NCBI RefSeq assembly: GCF_019972815.1
Contig: NZ_BPPA01000004.1
Location: forward strand, 1 to 60,898
Reading direction: 5' to 3'
Length of the DNA: 60,898 nucleotides
Origin: Lactobacillus huangpiensis
GTDB lineage: Bacteria > Bacillota > Bacilli > Lactobacillales > Lactobacillaceae
Below the pieces are notes generated by a model that ran no database searches, had not been told where the DNA came from, and saw only the letters and a list, made by a program, of their open reading frames with translations. Shown in pieces: positions 29,368 through 38,275 of this stretch. The translations under genes and the position numbers were made by a program. Position 1 is the stretch's first letter; each line of letters starts with the position of its first letter.

Positions 29368-30771
29368 TTATTTCTCAGGATTAGTTTGAGATACATTGGT
29401 CATCTCCATGTAATCCATCCACTTATCATATTCTTCCTCTGTTAATTTGCCACTATCTAAAGCTGCTTCCTTAAGTGTTGTACCTTCCTTATCTGCAGTT
29501 TGGGCAATTTTCGCAGCTGCATGATAACCAATGTGTGGTGACAGAGCTGTAACAGTCATCAAAGAGCTTTCAAGCAAGTCATCCATCTTTTGAGCATTAA
29601 CTGTTAGGCCCGCTATCATTTTATCAGCAAACCCCCTGATAGTACCAGCTAAAATATCACATGAATCAAGAAAAGCTGCAATCATAATAGTTTTATAGAC
29701 GTTCATTTCAAAATTTCCTTGTGAACAGGCAAAAGTAATAGTAGCGTCATTGCCAAAAACTTTTGCGGCTGCCATGGTTACAGCTTCAGCTTGTGTAGGG
29801 TTAACTTTGCCTGGCATGATTGATGATCCAGGTTCATTGGCTGGAATGTTGAGCTCGTGATAGCCTGCCCTTGGACCAGAAGCTAAGAATCTAATGTCCT
29901 GTGCTATCTTGAACATATCAGCAGCTAAAGTTTTCAATGCACCATGAACAACATCAATTCCAGAATGATGAGCTAAGCCCCAAAACTTATTGGTATTAAC
30001 TTTAAATTCATGTCCGTAAACTTGGGACAATTTACCGGCAATTTTTTCAGTCATCCCAGGTGCAGCATTAAGTCCAGTGCCAACAGCTGTCCCTCCAATT
30101 GCCAGTTCGTACAATGTTGGTTTAAGTTCTTGAATATAATTCAAGTCATGTTTTAATGCAGAAATATAACCCGAAACTTCTTGGCCAAAAGTAATTGGAG
30201 TGGCATCTTGCAGATGAGTACGACCTACTTTAACGGTTTTCCAATACTTATTTTGTTTTAGTATAAGTTCATCAATTAGGTGTTGCACAGCTGGTTCAAG
30301 TTTATCCAGTGCCTCAACAGCCACAATATTCATTGCTGTAGGGTAAGTATCATTAGACGATTGTCCTCTATTAACATCATCATTAGGTAAGATATGCAAA
30401 TTTGGATGCAACTTATTAGCCAAATTTGCAACAACTTCATTCACATTCATATTACTTTGAGTTCCAGACCCCGTTTGCAATACATGTAGTGGAAAGTCTT
30501 TGCGTAGTTCATGGTCATCTAATTTAAGCAAATGGTCAACAGCATCCTCAATTGCTTTTCCTTTTTCTTCGGGTTCGTCTCCTACTTCTACATTTGATTC
30601 AGCGGCAGCTTTTTTTAAATGTAAAAATGCACGGATAATCGCAAGAGGCATTAATTCACCGCTGGGGAAGTTATTGCGACTGCGTTCTGTTTGCGGTCCC
30701 CATAGAGCTTCTTTTGGTATTTTGACAGGACCGATAGTATCACTTTCAACACGATATTCTTCTTCGCTCAT
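29368..30771 (-). CDS. fumC: Fumarate hydratase class II
   Basis: FumC interconverts malate and fumarate. The 467-aa protein carries the fumarase/aspartase signature GSSIMPGKVNPTQ, the TGSGTQSNMNVNEV segment and HLQDATPITFGQE, all typical of class II fumarases rather than aspartases. In this block it works in the dehydration direction, feeding the fumarate reductase encoded next. An AGGAGA Shine-Dalgarno precedes the ATG. Confidence 0.96.
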   Translation of the reverse strand: MSEEEYRVESDTIGPVKIPKEALWGPQTERSRNNFPSGELMPLAIIRAFLHLKKAAAESNVEVGDEPEEKGKAIEDAVDHLLKLDDHELRKDFPLHVLQTGSGTQSNMNVNEVVANLANKLHPNLHILPNDDVNRGQSSNDTYPTAMNIVAVEALDKLEPAVQHLIDELILKQNKYWKTVKVGRTHLQDATPITFGQEVSGYISALKHDLNYIQELKPTLYELAIGGTAVGTGLNAAPGMTEKIAGKLSQVYGHEFKVNTNKFWGLAHHSGIDVVHGALKTLAADMFKIAQDIRFLASGPRAGYHELNIPANEPGSSIMPGKVNPTQAEAVTMAAAKVFGNDATITFACSQGNFEMNVYKTIMIAAFLDSCDILAGTIRGFADKMIAGLTVNAQKMDDLLESSLMTVTALSPHIGYHAAAKIAQTADKEGTTLKEAALDSGKLTEEEYDKWMDYMEMTNVSQTNPEK

Positions 30772-30835
30772 GTTAAGTCTCCTTATTTAATGCTAACATT
30801 CTTCTAATAATAAATTTTATATTACTCTCTCACTC

Positions 30836-30864
30836 ATGATACAGGTTTTTTGGACTTTTTTCAA
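30836..30864 (-). promoter_or_regulatory. Promoter of fumC-frd
   Basis: On the minus strand TTGAAA (30864-30859) and TATCAT (30841-30836) are separated by 17 bases, about 65 bases upstream of fumC. No palindrome like that of the mdh-cit promoter is seen here. Confidence 0.55.
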
Positions 30865-30914
30865 TATTTTTAAATAAAAGGGCTATCATTTTAAAAATTA
30901 AAAATTTGTTTAAA

Positions 30915-30945
30915 AATAAAAAAAGCGCTCCCAAGGAGTGCTTAA
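30915..30945 (-). terminator. Terminator after the copper-type ATPase gene
   Basis: AAGCGCTCC (30923-30931) pairs with GGAGTGCTT (30935-30943), one G-T pair, with a T run on the minus strand. It lies about 11 bases after the ATPase stop. Confidence 0.85.
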
Positions 30946-30954
30946 TCTTAAGTG

Positions 30955-33012
30955 TTATATTTTCAATGTTTCTGCGTTGATAGCTACTATTACTGTTGAT
31001 AGGGACATTAAAATTGCTCCAACGGCCGGAGATAATAAAATTCCCCAAGGAGCTAATACTCCAGCTGCTAAGGGCAATGCCACAATGTTATAGCCGGCTC
31101 CCCACCATAAATTTTGGACGGTTTTTCTTTGAGTATGCTGGGCAAGATTTAAAAAGCTAATAATGTCAAGTGGGTCACTATTTACCAAAATGACATCCGC
31201 TGAATCCACAGCAACATCTGTTCCTGCTCCGATAGCAACGCCGATATCTGCTTTTGCTAAACTTGGAGCATCATTTATGCCATCCCCGACCATCATAACC
31301 TTATTGCCTTTTTCTTGAAGTTCTGCAACAATTCTTTGTTTGTCAGCAGGCATCAAACCCGAATGAACTTCAGAAATGTTAAGTTTGTGAGCAATGTTTT
31401 GTGCAACTTTTTCATTGTCTCCTGTGAGCATTACTGGTGTGATATTAAGATCTTTAATTTGCTTAATTAAAGAAGCAGCGTTCTTCTTAATTTCGTCTCC
31501 AACAGCAACATATCCTAAAAGATCATTCCCCTCTACTAAATAGCTTGAAGTGTAGTTTAAAGCATCCATTTGGGGAAAATTGTTCACTAACTTTCTAGCA
31601 GATGTTTCGTTTACTAGTTGAAATTCCTTTCCATTTAGAGTACCAGAGACCCCTTTACCATCTAAAGTTTTACTATTTGTTAATGAATATAGATTAATAT
31701 TCTTTTCTTTAGCAAATTGTAAAATGCTTTGAGCAATCGGGTGATTTGAATCTTGCTCAAGTGAGGCAATAAGCTTAATTACTTCATCAGCACTATAATT
31801 TTTATCCAAACTATCAAATTTTCGAACTTGAAATTTTCCTTCAGTTAAAGTTCCAGTTTTATCTAAAAGCAAATAATTGATTTTTGAACTGATGCTGATG
31901 ACATTGCGATTTCTAATTAATAAGCCATTTTTGGCGCCAATTGAAGTACTTCTCGCATTAACTAAGGGAATGGCCAACCCCAAAGCATGAGGGCAGGCAA
32001 TAACTAAGACGGTGACCATTCGTTCTAGACCAGCAGATATACCACGCAGACTAGTCCAAACGATTAATGCTATAATCCCAAAAACAAGTGCCGCATAAAA
32101 TAACCAACTGGAAACTTTATCGGCCAGATTTTGCAATTTTGATTTATTCATTTGTGAAGACTGAACCAGTTTATTCACATTAGCTAAAAAACCGGAATTA
32201 GCAGAACTAGTTACTTTAACCGTTAATGTACCAGAACCATTAATTGAACCACCGATCACCTTATCGTTTTCTTTGCGGGTAATTTCTCGCGATTCACCGG
32301 TAACTAGCGATTCATTTACCTGACTTGAACCACTTAGAATGACCCCATCTAGAGGTATGCTCTCTCCTGCTTTTACTAAAATAACAGCATTCTTTTGCAC
32401 ATCATTAATAGCCATATCTTTAAATTGACCGTTATTTTGGACATGCACTTTATCAGGCAAAAGCTTTGCTAAATCATGCACAGAACTATTTGCGTTCATC
32501 ACTGAATTCATCTCGATCCAGTGACCTAAAAGCATAATCAAAATTAAAGTAGCCAATTCCCAGAAAAAATCCATTACTTGAGCTTTACTGTTTAATAAAT
32601 TATTTTTCACAAAAGCATAAATACTGTAAATATATGCAGTAGTTATTCCCAGAGAAATAAGAGTCATCATTTCAGGCTTCTTGTCTTTTATCTCGTAAAA
32701 AGCACCTGATAAGAATGGTTCCCCTCCGTAAAAGTAAAGTATAGTCGCAAAAATAACCACTACCCAGTCAGACCCGGTGAAAGAAAACTGGAAAGGCAAA
32801 TGAACGCCCATTGCAGGTGATAAAAAAATAATTGGCAATGATAATAAAACGGAAACCCAAAACTTTTTCTTTAAGTTTCCCATGTGCATCATGTGACCAC
32901 CATGCATCATCATATCATGATTACCCATTTTCATTGATGAATTATTATTCATCGAATGATTCATATTTTCATTATGGTTCATATTCATATTATTCAAAAT
33001 ATTCAGCCCCAT
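30955..33012 (-). CDS. CopB-type heavy-metal P-type ATPase (copper/silver export)
   Basis: The 685-aa P1B ATPase has a Met/His/Asn-rich N-terminal tail (about residues 8-48) instead of CxxC metal domains, the membrane motif ACPHALGLAIPLV (CPH, typical of CopB), the phosphorylation site LLDKTGTLTEG, the actuator TGES and the hinge MVGDGINDAPSLAKADIG. CPH-type pumps export Cu or Ag. A GGTGA site about nine bases upstream favours the ATG at 33012 over a TTG at 33021. No CopY-type repressor or CopZ lies nearby. Confidence 0.92.
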   Translation of the reverse strand: MGLNILNNMNMNHNENMNHSMNNNSSMKMGNHDMMMHGGHMMHMGNLKKKFWVSVLLSLPIIFLSPAMGVHLPFQFSFTGSDWVVVIFATILYFYGGEPFLSGAFYEIKDKKPEMMTLISLGITTAYIYSIYAFVKNNLLNSKAQVMDFFWELATLILIMLLGHWIEMNSVMNANSSVHDLAKLLPDKVHVQNNGQFKDMAINDVQKNAVILVKAGESIPLDGVILSGSSQVNESLVTGESREITRKENDKVIGGSINGSGTLTVKVTSSANSGFLANVNKLVQSSQMNKSKLQNLADKVSSWLFYAALVFGIIALIVWTSLRGISAGLERMVTVLVIACPHALGLAIPLVNARSTSIGAKNGLLIRNRNVISISSKINYLLLDKTGTLTEGKFQVRKFDSLDKNYSADEVIKLIASLEQDSNHPIAQSILQFAKEKNINLYSLTNSKTLDGKGVSGTLNGKEFQLVNETSARKLVNNFPQMDALNYTSSYLVEGNDLLGYVAVGDEIKKNAASLIKQIKDLNITPVMLTGDNEKVAQNIAHKLNISEVHSGLMPADKQRIVAELQEKGNKVMMVGDGINDAPSLAKADIGVAIGAGTDVAVDSADVILVNSDPLDIISFLNLAQHTQRKTVQNLWWGAGYNIVALPLAAGVLAPWGILLSPAVGAILMSLSTVIVAINAETLKI

Positions 33013-33044
33013 TCTATACAATCACCAAAATTGCTCTTTTCTTT

Positions 33045-33073
33045 AATCTACTTTTATAAACAGGTGATGTCAA
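33045..33073 (-). promoter_or_regulatory. Promoter of the copper-type ATPase gene
   Basis: TTGACA (33073-33068) and TAGATT (33050-33045) on the minus strand are spaced by 17 bases. No CopY operator (TACAnnTGTA) is visible around it. Confidence 0.5.
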
Positions 33074-33109
33074 AATATCAGCTTAATTATTTGAATTATA
33101 TTTGCACAA

Positions 33110-34483
33110 CTAAATACTTTTTGCTTTTTTATAAAAATGAATAATAAACCCAACAGCTAATCCAATAACAGCCGGAATTACCCAGTCCATACCAATATCT
33201 GCGAATGGCAAGAAGCGTAATTGCAATGACCTTAACTGTAATGCCCATGACTGTTGACTAATTACAGCAGGAAAAGAAGCAATCATGTCTAAGATTGCAG
33301 GAATGAATGTAAAAACTATTCCCCAAAAATAAACAATTGGATCACGATCAAATAACGAACTCGTAATTGACAGAATGATTAAAACCATTGCAATAGGATA
33401 TAAAAACATTAGCATTGGAGTTGACCAGGAAATGATTGTATCCAAGCCAAAATTAGCTGTGATGAAAGAAACAAGAGTCATAATTGTCAACCAACCATGA
33501 TAGCTGATTTTGTTGAAACTGCGGTGAAAGTCCTGTGCAAAAGCGGCTATTAAGCCTACAGCGGTTGTTAAACAAGTTAGTGTAACCAGTGTAGCAAGTA
33601 AAGCATGACCAAAATTGCCCAAATAATAAGTAACTATTTGGTTAAAAACAGTGCCACCTTCAGCGGAAATTTTAAAATGATTTAAAGTAGTTGCTCCTAC
33701 CCAAATTAGTCCAATATAAATAATACCTATTGCACTTGTAGCGATCACACCAGCTCTAGCTGTAACTTTCGCATTGCTTTTAGCAGAAGTTTTCCCCAGC
33801 TGCCTTACCGCCGAAACAATTGTATAGCCAAATGCTAATCCAGCCAGAGCATCCATTGTGTTATAGCCTTCTAAAAAGCCATTGAAGAAAGGAGCGCTTT
33901 GATAAGCTGCTGTTATGCTTTGATTTTTAGCCGCACCCATGGGTGAGATAGCTGCCAATAAAAAAACCGAAAATAGCAATAGCAAAAACAATGGATTTAA
34001 AATTTTCCCAATACTTGTCAAAATCGTAGACTGTTTATACGAAATAATAAAAGCTAAAATAAAAAATATTGCAGAGAATATTAAGAGTGCTGGCTTTGTG
34101 GCAGATTTCGGCAAAACTGGTTGCAAACCGACTGAAAATGAAATGCTTGCCGTACGAGGCGTGGCAAATAAGGGTCCCAGAGTTAAATGGATTAAAACCA
34201 TGAAAACTAGAGCAAAAATGTTACCCAGTGGCCTGCCAATATCATAAACTCCTTTTGCATGACTTGCGCTAATAGCCAAAACAGCCAGTAAAGGTAAAAG
34301 CACTGCCGTTACCAAAAACCCAAAAGTAGCTATTCCCCAATTTGCTCCTGAAAGCTGACCTAAATGAATCGGAAAAATCAAGTTGCCTGCACCAAAAAAC
34401 AGCCCAAACAACAATGATGCTACTACCAAATATTGCTTCCATGTTAAAGGCTTTGTATTAACATCTTGCTCAATTTCTTCCAT
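33110..34483 (-). CDS. brnQ: Branched-chain amino acid carrier (LIVCS family, BrnQ)
   Basis: BrnQ imports leucine, isoleucine or valine with Na+ or H+. The 457-aa protein has about 12 membrane segments and the family start LFGLFFGAGNLIFPIHLGQLSG and FATPRTASISFSVG. The leader contains a T-box, so expression rises when a branched-chain tRNA is uncharged. An AGGAGGAA Shine-Dalgarno precedes the ATG. Confidence 0.95.
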   Translation of the reverse strand: MEEIEQDVNTKPLTWKQYLVVASLLFGLFFGAGNLIFPIHLGQLSGANWGIATFGFLVTAVLLPLLAVLAISASHAKGVYDIGRPLGNIFALVFMVLIHLTLGPLFATPRTASISFSVGLQPVLPKSATKPALLIFSAIFFILAFIISYKQSTILTSIGKILNPLFLLLLFSVFLLAAISPMGAAKNQSITAAYQSAPFFNGFLEGYNTMDALAGLAFGYTIVSAVRQLGKTSAKSNAKVTARAGVIATSAIGIIYIGLIWVGATTLNHFKISAEGGTVFNQIVTYYLGNFGHALLATLVTLTCLTTAVGLIAAFAQDFHRSFNKISYHGWLTIMTLVSFITANFGLDTIISWSTPMLMFLYPIAMVLIILSITSSLFDRDPIVYFWGIVFTFIPAILDMIASFPAVISQQSWALQLRSLQLRFLPFADIGMDWVIPAVIGLAVGFIIHFYKKAKSI

Positions 34484-34555
34484 TACAATTCCTCCTAAAC
34501 AGAATCACAGATAAATTTAATAATGATAAAGGGTTGGCTAGATTATTTTGGGGAA

Positions 34556-34830
34556 TAAAAAAGCACCCTTGATTTAAAATCAAGGGTGCTTTAGCACGGT
34601 ACCACCTATATTACTGCACTATAAATCAAAAAATGACAAATAGCATAGTCACTTCACGTACGGCAAGAATGCGATACGCTAACACGTTAATGGGTGTACC
34701 CAATAATAGCTACTAAAATTCACCATATAGCTCAAAGTTACTTTCAGCTTGCCATCACGGTCCGTTCTCAGCAACAGGACTCTCTTAAACGCTACTTGTA
34801 AGCTTACTTATCTTTTCTTCGCTTTATCAA
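34556..34830 (-). promoter_or_regulatory. T-box riboswitch of brnQ
   Basis: The minus strand has the T-box core AGGTGGTACCGTGCT (34593-34607) and a terminator made by two 16-base arms (34560-34575 and 34577-34592) followed by T6. Stem I carries AGAGAG and a distal GTCC/GGAC helix. By position relative to the Met T-box in this window, GAA-A-GTA suggests a Val specifier (34741-34739); a Leu CTT next to it cannot be excluded. Confidence 0.9.
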
Positions 34831-34840
34831 TATTAATAGT

Positions 34841-34869
34841 ATTTTAATCAATGTCTTATTTTCTGTCAA
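34841..34869 (-). promoter_or_regulatory. Promoter of the brnQ T-box transcript
   Basis: TTGACA (34869-34864) and TAAAAT (34846-34841) on the minus strand are spaced by 17 bases, just upstream of the T-box. Confidence 0.7.
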
Positions 34870-35106
34870 CTAAAATTTTGAAAAAATAGTGAAATTGCCT
34901 GAAAAAATAATATACCAAAGGATGTTTTTGAAATCATAATAAGCTAGGTTGCATCATACATTTATTTCAGTAATCTAAAACCGCAATCAAAAAGCAAACT
35001 AAGAATAAAGTCAGAGAAGTTAGCACTGAACGGATATTAACGATTATTTTTCATATTAAACCTGATAAGATATTTCAAGATAAAATAACTTTTAGTCCCT
35101 TTATGT
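34870..35106. other. Non-coding interval with no recognised feature
   Basis: The DNA between the brnQ promoter and the end of cutC is AT-rich, lacks an open frame worth calling, and shows no clear hairpin with a T run after cutC. I see nothing definable in it. Confidence 0.5.
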
Positions 35107-35742
35107 CTAAACAATTTTCGAACCATGAAGTTCATTTAACTGCAATTTTTTGGCAATATCATCTCTATTTTCGGTTGTGATGCCTCCACCTGGCAAAATT
35201 TCTATACGATCATTCGCCCATTTAATTATTTCTTTTAAATGGAGTATTGTTGCCAAGATAGGTTTGTCTAATTTTCCACCATGTGTCAAAATTCTTTTGA
35301 CTCCTTGATCTGCTAACCAGTTTAATTCTGTTTTCTGTTTATCATTTGATATGTCATCAAAAGCCATGTGCATAACGACTTCAACGTTTAAGGAACGAGC
35401 TAGTGTAATTAGATGTTTCATTTGAATTCTATTTATTTGATTATTGGTGGTCAAACATCCAAAAGCCACTCCTTGAGCACCCAGTTTGGCAGACGCTTCA
35501 ATGTCATCAGCCATTATGCCGATTTCATTTTCACTATAAACAAAATCTCCACCTCTAGGTCTAATCATTATGACAACCGGTATTTTAAAATTCTCAGCAT
35601 AAGTGACAGATTTCTTTATTACGCCATAGGAAGGCGTAGTGCCACCCAACGCCAAATCATTATTCAGCTCTAATCTGTCAGCACCAGCCTTAATTACATG
35701 AGGAATATTATAAAAATTTTCAACACACGCTTCTTTTAGCAT
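35107..35742 (-). CDS. cutC: CutC family protein
   Basis: The 211-aa TIM-barrel protein has CutC signatures: LKEACVENFYN, GADRLELNNDLALGGTTPSYG, IMIRPRGGDFVYS, and a C-terminal GGGIT segment. CutC was first tied to copper tolerance in E. coli, but its biochemical role is unsettled. It sits 26 bases after a glycosylasparaginase-type gene rather than with the metal ATPase, which suggests a link to N-glycan or amide breakdown. Confidence 0.92.
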   Translation of the reverse strand: MLKEACVENFYNIPHVIKAGADRLELNNDLALGGTTPSYGVIKKSVTYAENFKIPVVIMIRPRGGDFVYSENEIGIMADDIEASAKLGAQGVAFGCLTTNNQINRIQMKHLITLARSLNVEVVMHMAFDDISNDKQKTELNWLADQGVKRILTHGGKLDKPILATILHLKEIIKWANDRIEILPGGGITTENRDDIAKKLQLNELHGSKIV

Positions 35743-35768
35743 TTTATTCTCTTTCTTTTAGTTAAACG

Positions 35769-36725
35769 TTACTCGACCGGAGCATTGATTTGTTTTTGAT
35801 AATCATCTAACCAAGACTGTGAAATAGGCTCAATCTGAGTCTTTTGATTTTTTCCAGGGTTAGCCATTAAAATTTGAGCTTTTTGTTTTTCATTAGCAAC
35901 ACAAAAAGGAAATTCCACATTAGTAGCTACTCCCCACTCACCTTTTCGATTTAAAGCAATTAAAGAAATTTCCCCTACTTGACCATAGCGCTGTTTTAAA
36001 TCTTCACAAAATGGGTAAAGTGCTGTGTCACAAGCTTCTTGAGGAGACTGACCTTTTGCCATTCTGCGAACTATTTCATATGAAAGACAGCCTTTCATAA
36101 TATCTTCTCCTAACCCTGTTGCCGTGGCTGCTCCAATATGACTGTCAACATAAAATCCAGAACCCGATAACGGTGAATCACCAATTCTACCATCTTTTTT
36201 CATAAATAATCCTGAAGTTGATGTAGCTGCAGCCATCGATTCAGCTTGATCAAGTGTGACTGCTCCAACAGTATCATGTCCATCATAGGGATGCAGTCCG
36301 GTTTTAAACTGCTCTTTTACCTTATTTTGCCATATTTTTTTTGCTCTTTCTGTCAGCATGTTAGTCATTTCAAAGCCATTTTGCATAGCAAATTTAGTGG
36401 CGCCTTCTCCGACTAAAAAGCTGTTAGTTTTATTTAAACTCAATTTTCTGGCTACAGAAACAGCATGCTTCACATTTTCAATAGCGGCTACTGAACCTTG
36501 TGCTAAAGTATCACCATTCATAAAGGCGGCATCCATCTGAACAACTCCATCTTCATTAGGAAGTCCGCCATAACCTACTGATTTATAAAGAGGATAAGAT
36601 TCAACTTTCTTTATTAAGTTTTCAACTGCATCCCCTGCGCTCTCACCGTTTTGCAACATACTGCTTGCTTTTAACAACCCATCGTATGACATGCTCCAAG
36701 TTGATATTACAGCCCAATTTTTCAT
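35769..36725 (-). CDS. N4-(beta-N-acetylglucosaminyl)-L-asparaginase family Ntn-hydrolase
   Basis: The 318-aa protein belongs to the glycosylasparaginase/isoaspartyl peptidase family, which cleaves itself before a catalytic threonine. That residue is in GHDTVGAVTLD (Thr about 152), with downstream GRIGDSPLSGSGFYVD and ATATGLGED matching the glycosylasparaginase branch. Substrates would be Asn-linked GlcNAc or beta-aspartyl compounds. There is no signal peptide, so it works on imported substrates. It is co-transcribed with cutC. Confidence 0.87.
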   Translation of the reverse strand: MKNWAVISTWSMSYDGLLKASSMLQNGESAGDAVENLIKKVESYPLYKSVGYGGLPNEDGVVQMDAAFMNGDTLAQGSVAAIENVKHAVSVARKLSLNKTNSFLVGEGATKFAMQNGFEMTNMLTERAKKIWQNKVKEQFKTGLHPYDGHDTVGAVTLDQAESMAAATSTSGLFMKKDGRIGDSPLSGSGFYVDSHIGAATATGLGEDIMKGCLSYEIVRRMAKGQSPQEACDTALYPFCEDLKQRYGQVGEISLIALNRKGEWGVATNVEFPFCVANEKQKAQILMANPGKNQKTQIEPISQSWLDDYQKQINAPVE

Positions 36726-36816
36726 TATGATCTTCCTTTTTATTCAGTATAGTAATAATAGTAAACTAGACTCCTTAAACTAACAAGCTACAAAATTAAA
36801 AGATAAATTTGGGTCA

Positions 36817-36850
36817 AAAATAAAAGCTTTGAACCAAAAATTCAAAGCCT
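36817..36850 (-). terminator. Terminator of the flavoprotein/DASS operon
   Basis: GCTTTGAA (36826-36833) pairs with TTCAAAGC (36841-36848), and the minus strand continues with a T-rich run. It lies directly after the DASS gene stop. Confidence 0.8.
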
Positions 36851-36855
36851 TTTTA

Positions 36856-38271
36856 TTACCACATGCCGATAATTTTAGTCCAAATCAGACCGCCGCCTAA
36901 CCAGATGATGTTAAGTACAACACCAATTATGGCGCTTAGTTTCCACCAATCTTTGTTAGAAACATAGCCTGTTGAAGAAAGCAAAGCAGCAGGACCTGCC
37001 GAATAGCTTGAAGTTGACAAGTATAAAGAACCGTCCAAAGCTAACATTAACGCTGCCATCATAGGCGGCACTCCGGCACCAATCGCAATTGAGAGAAATC
37101 CTGCGTAAAGAGCAGAAATTTGTGTAGAAACACTTGGAAATAAATAGTGGAGGTAGAAGTAAACCAAGAATAAGATTACCAGTACTAAAACCCAGTTCAT
37201 ACCATGAAGTGCACTACCTAAAGTCTTTGAGAACCAAGGGAAAAAGCCCAAAGTCATTAATTTTTGTGACATCAACATGATAATTGAAAGCCAAGTCAAG
37301 ATGTTCCAAGCAAAACTTTGACCTAAAATATCCTTAACATTAATGACGCCAAATACCAATAGTAATGCAACTGCAATAAAGCTGACCAAAGTAGCGTCAA
37401 TTCCAAACTTAGAACCTACTAACCATAATGCAACCGACAGGACAAAAACCACACCCATAATTTTTTCTGCAGCCGTCATTTTGCCTAATTCTTGTAACTT
37501 TTTGTTTGCCCAAGCATGAGCATTAGGTGTTTCTTTGATCTTAGGCGGATAAATTTTATATAGAATAAAAGGTACTAATATTAAGGAAATTATGCCCGGT
37601 ACAATTGCAGCTACAAACCATTGCATCCACGAAATGGTAACGTTTTGCGTCTTTGCTATCCCTAATGCCACCATGTTTCCGGCTAAGCCAGTTAAAAACA
37701 TTGTGGAAGTAACGATGTTAACTTCGTATTCTGTAAAGACAAGGAATGAACCCATGTCACGCTCAGTTCCCTTTTTAGGATCTGAACCCATTTCTCTTGA
37801 TAAGTTATCAATAATTGGGTACATAATACCGTTAACACGAGCGTTGTTACTTGGGATACCAACTGCCAGAACAGTTTCCACTAGGGATAAGGCATAAGCC
37901 AAACCTAAAGTTCTCTTGCCAAAAGTTTTGACAAAGAAGTAGGCAATTCTTTTACCAAGACCTGATTTAATAAAGCCGGCCGCCATAAACATACACATAG
38001 CGACCATCCATGCGGTGGAATTACCAAAACCGGCAGTAACTTCTTCCATCTTAAAAATACCGGTTAATGTGGCAATCACCACCGCTATTATTGTAGTTGC
38101 CATCATTGGTAATGGTTTAGTCACACAAGCAATTATAGTTGCAATAAATATGGCGAAAAGGTGCCAGGCTTGAACGTTAATTGCCGCTGGTTTTAATGGA
38201 GTTAACAGCCATAAGACAATGCCGATAGCTAGTGGCAAAACCCACTTTTTCCATTGAATTTTATCTAACAT
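36856..38271 (-). CDS. Second DASS-family (SLC13) anion transporter
   Basis: The 471-aa protein is a paralogue of the carrier in the cit operon: it keeps PSNNARVNGIMYPI in the first half and STSSYSAGPAALL near the end, and has a similar helix pattern. The frame is open to 38319, but AAAGGAG lies eight bases before the ATG at 38271, giving MLDKIQWKKWVLPLA, so I start there. It lies 4 bases after two flavoprotein genes and probably imports their substrate, a dicarboxylate or related unsaturated acid; the substrate is not known. Confidence 0.88.
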   Translation of the reverse strand: MLDKIQWKKWVLPLAIGIVLWLLTPLKPAAINVQAWHLFAIFIATIIACVTKPLPMMATTIIAVVIATLTGIFKMEEVTAGFGNSTAWMVAMCMFMAAGFIKSGLGKRIAYFFVKTFGKRTLGLAYALSLVETVLAVGIPSNNARVNGIMYPIIDNLSREMGSDPKKGTERDMGSFLVFTEYEVNIVTSTMFLTGLAGNMVALGIAKTQNVTISWMQWFVAAIVPGIISLILVPFILYKIYPPKIKETPNAHAWANKKLQELGKMTAAEKIMGVVFVLSVALWLVGSKFGIDATLVSFIAVALLLVFGVINVKDILGQSFAWNILTWLSIIMLMSQKLMTLGFFPWFSKTLGSALHGMNWVLVLVILFLVYFYLHYLFPSVSTQISALYAGFLSIAIGAGVPPMMAALMLALDGSLYLSTSSYSAGPAALLSSTGYVSNKDWWKLSAIIGVVLNIIWLGGGLIWTKIIGMW

Positions 38272-38275
38272 TTCT

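Noticed and set aside
33010..33109. CopY operator before the metal ATPase
   Set aside because: No TACAnnTGTA pattern was found in the interval.
33939..34247. Plus-strand ORF opposite brnQ
   Set aside because: It lies wholly in a conserved gene and shows a random-like, Lys/Asn-rich composition.
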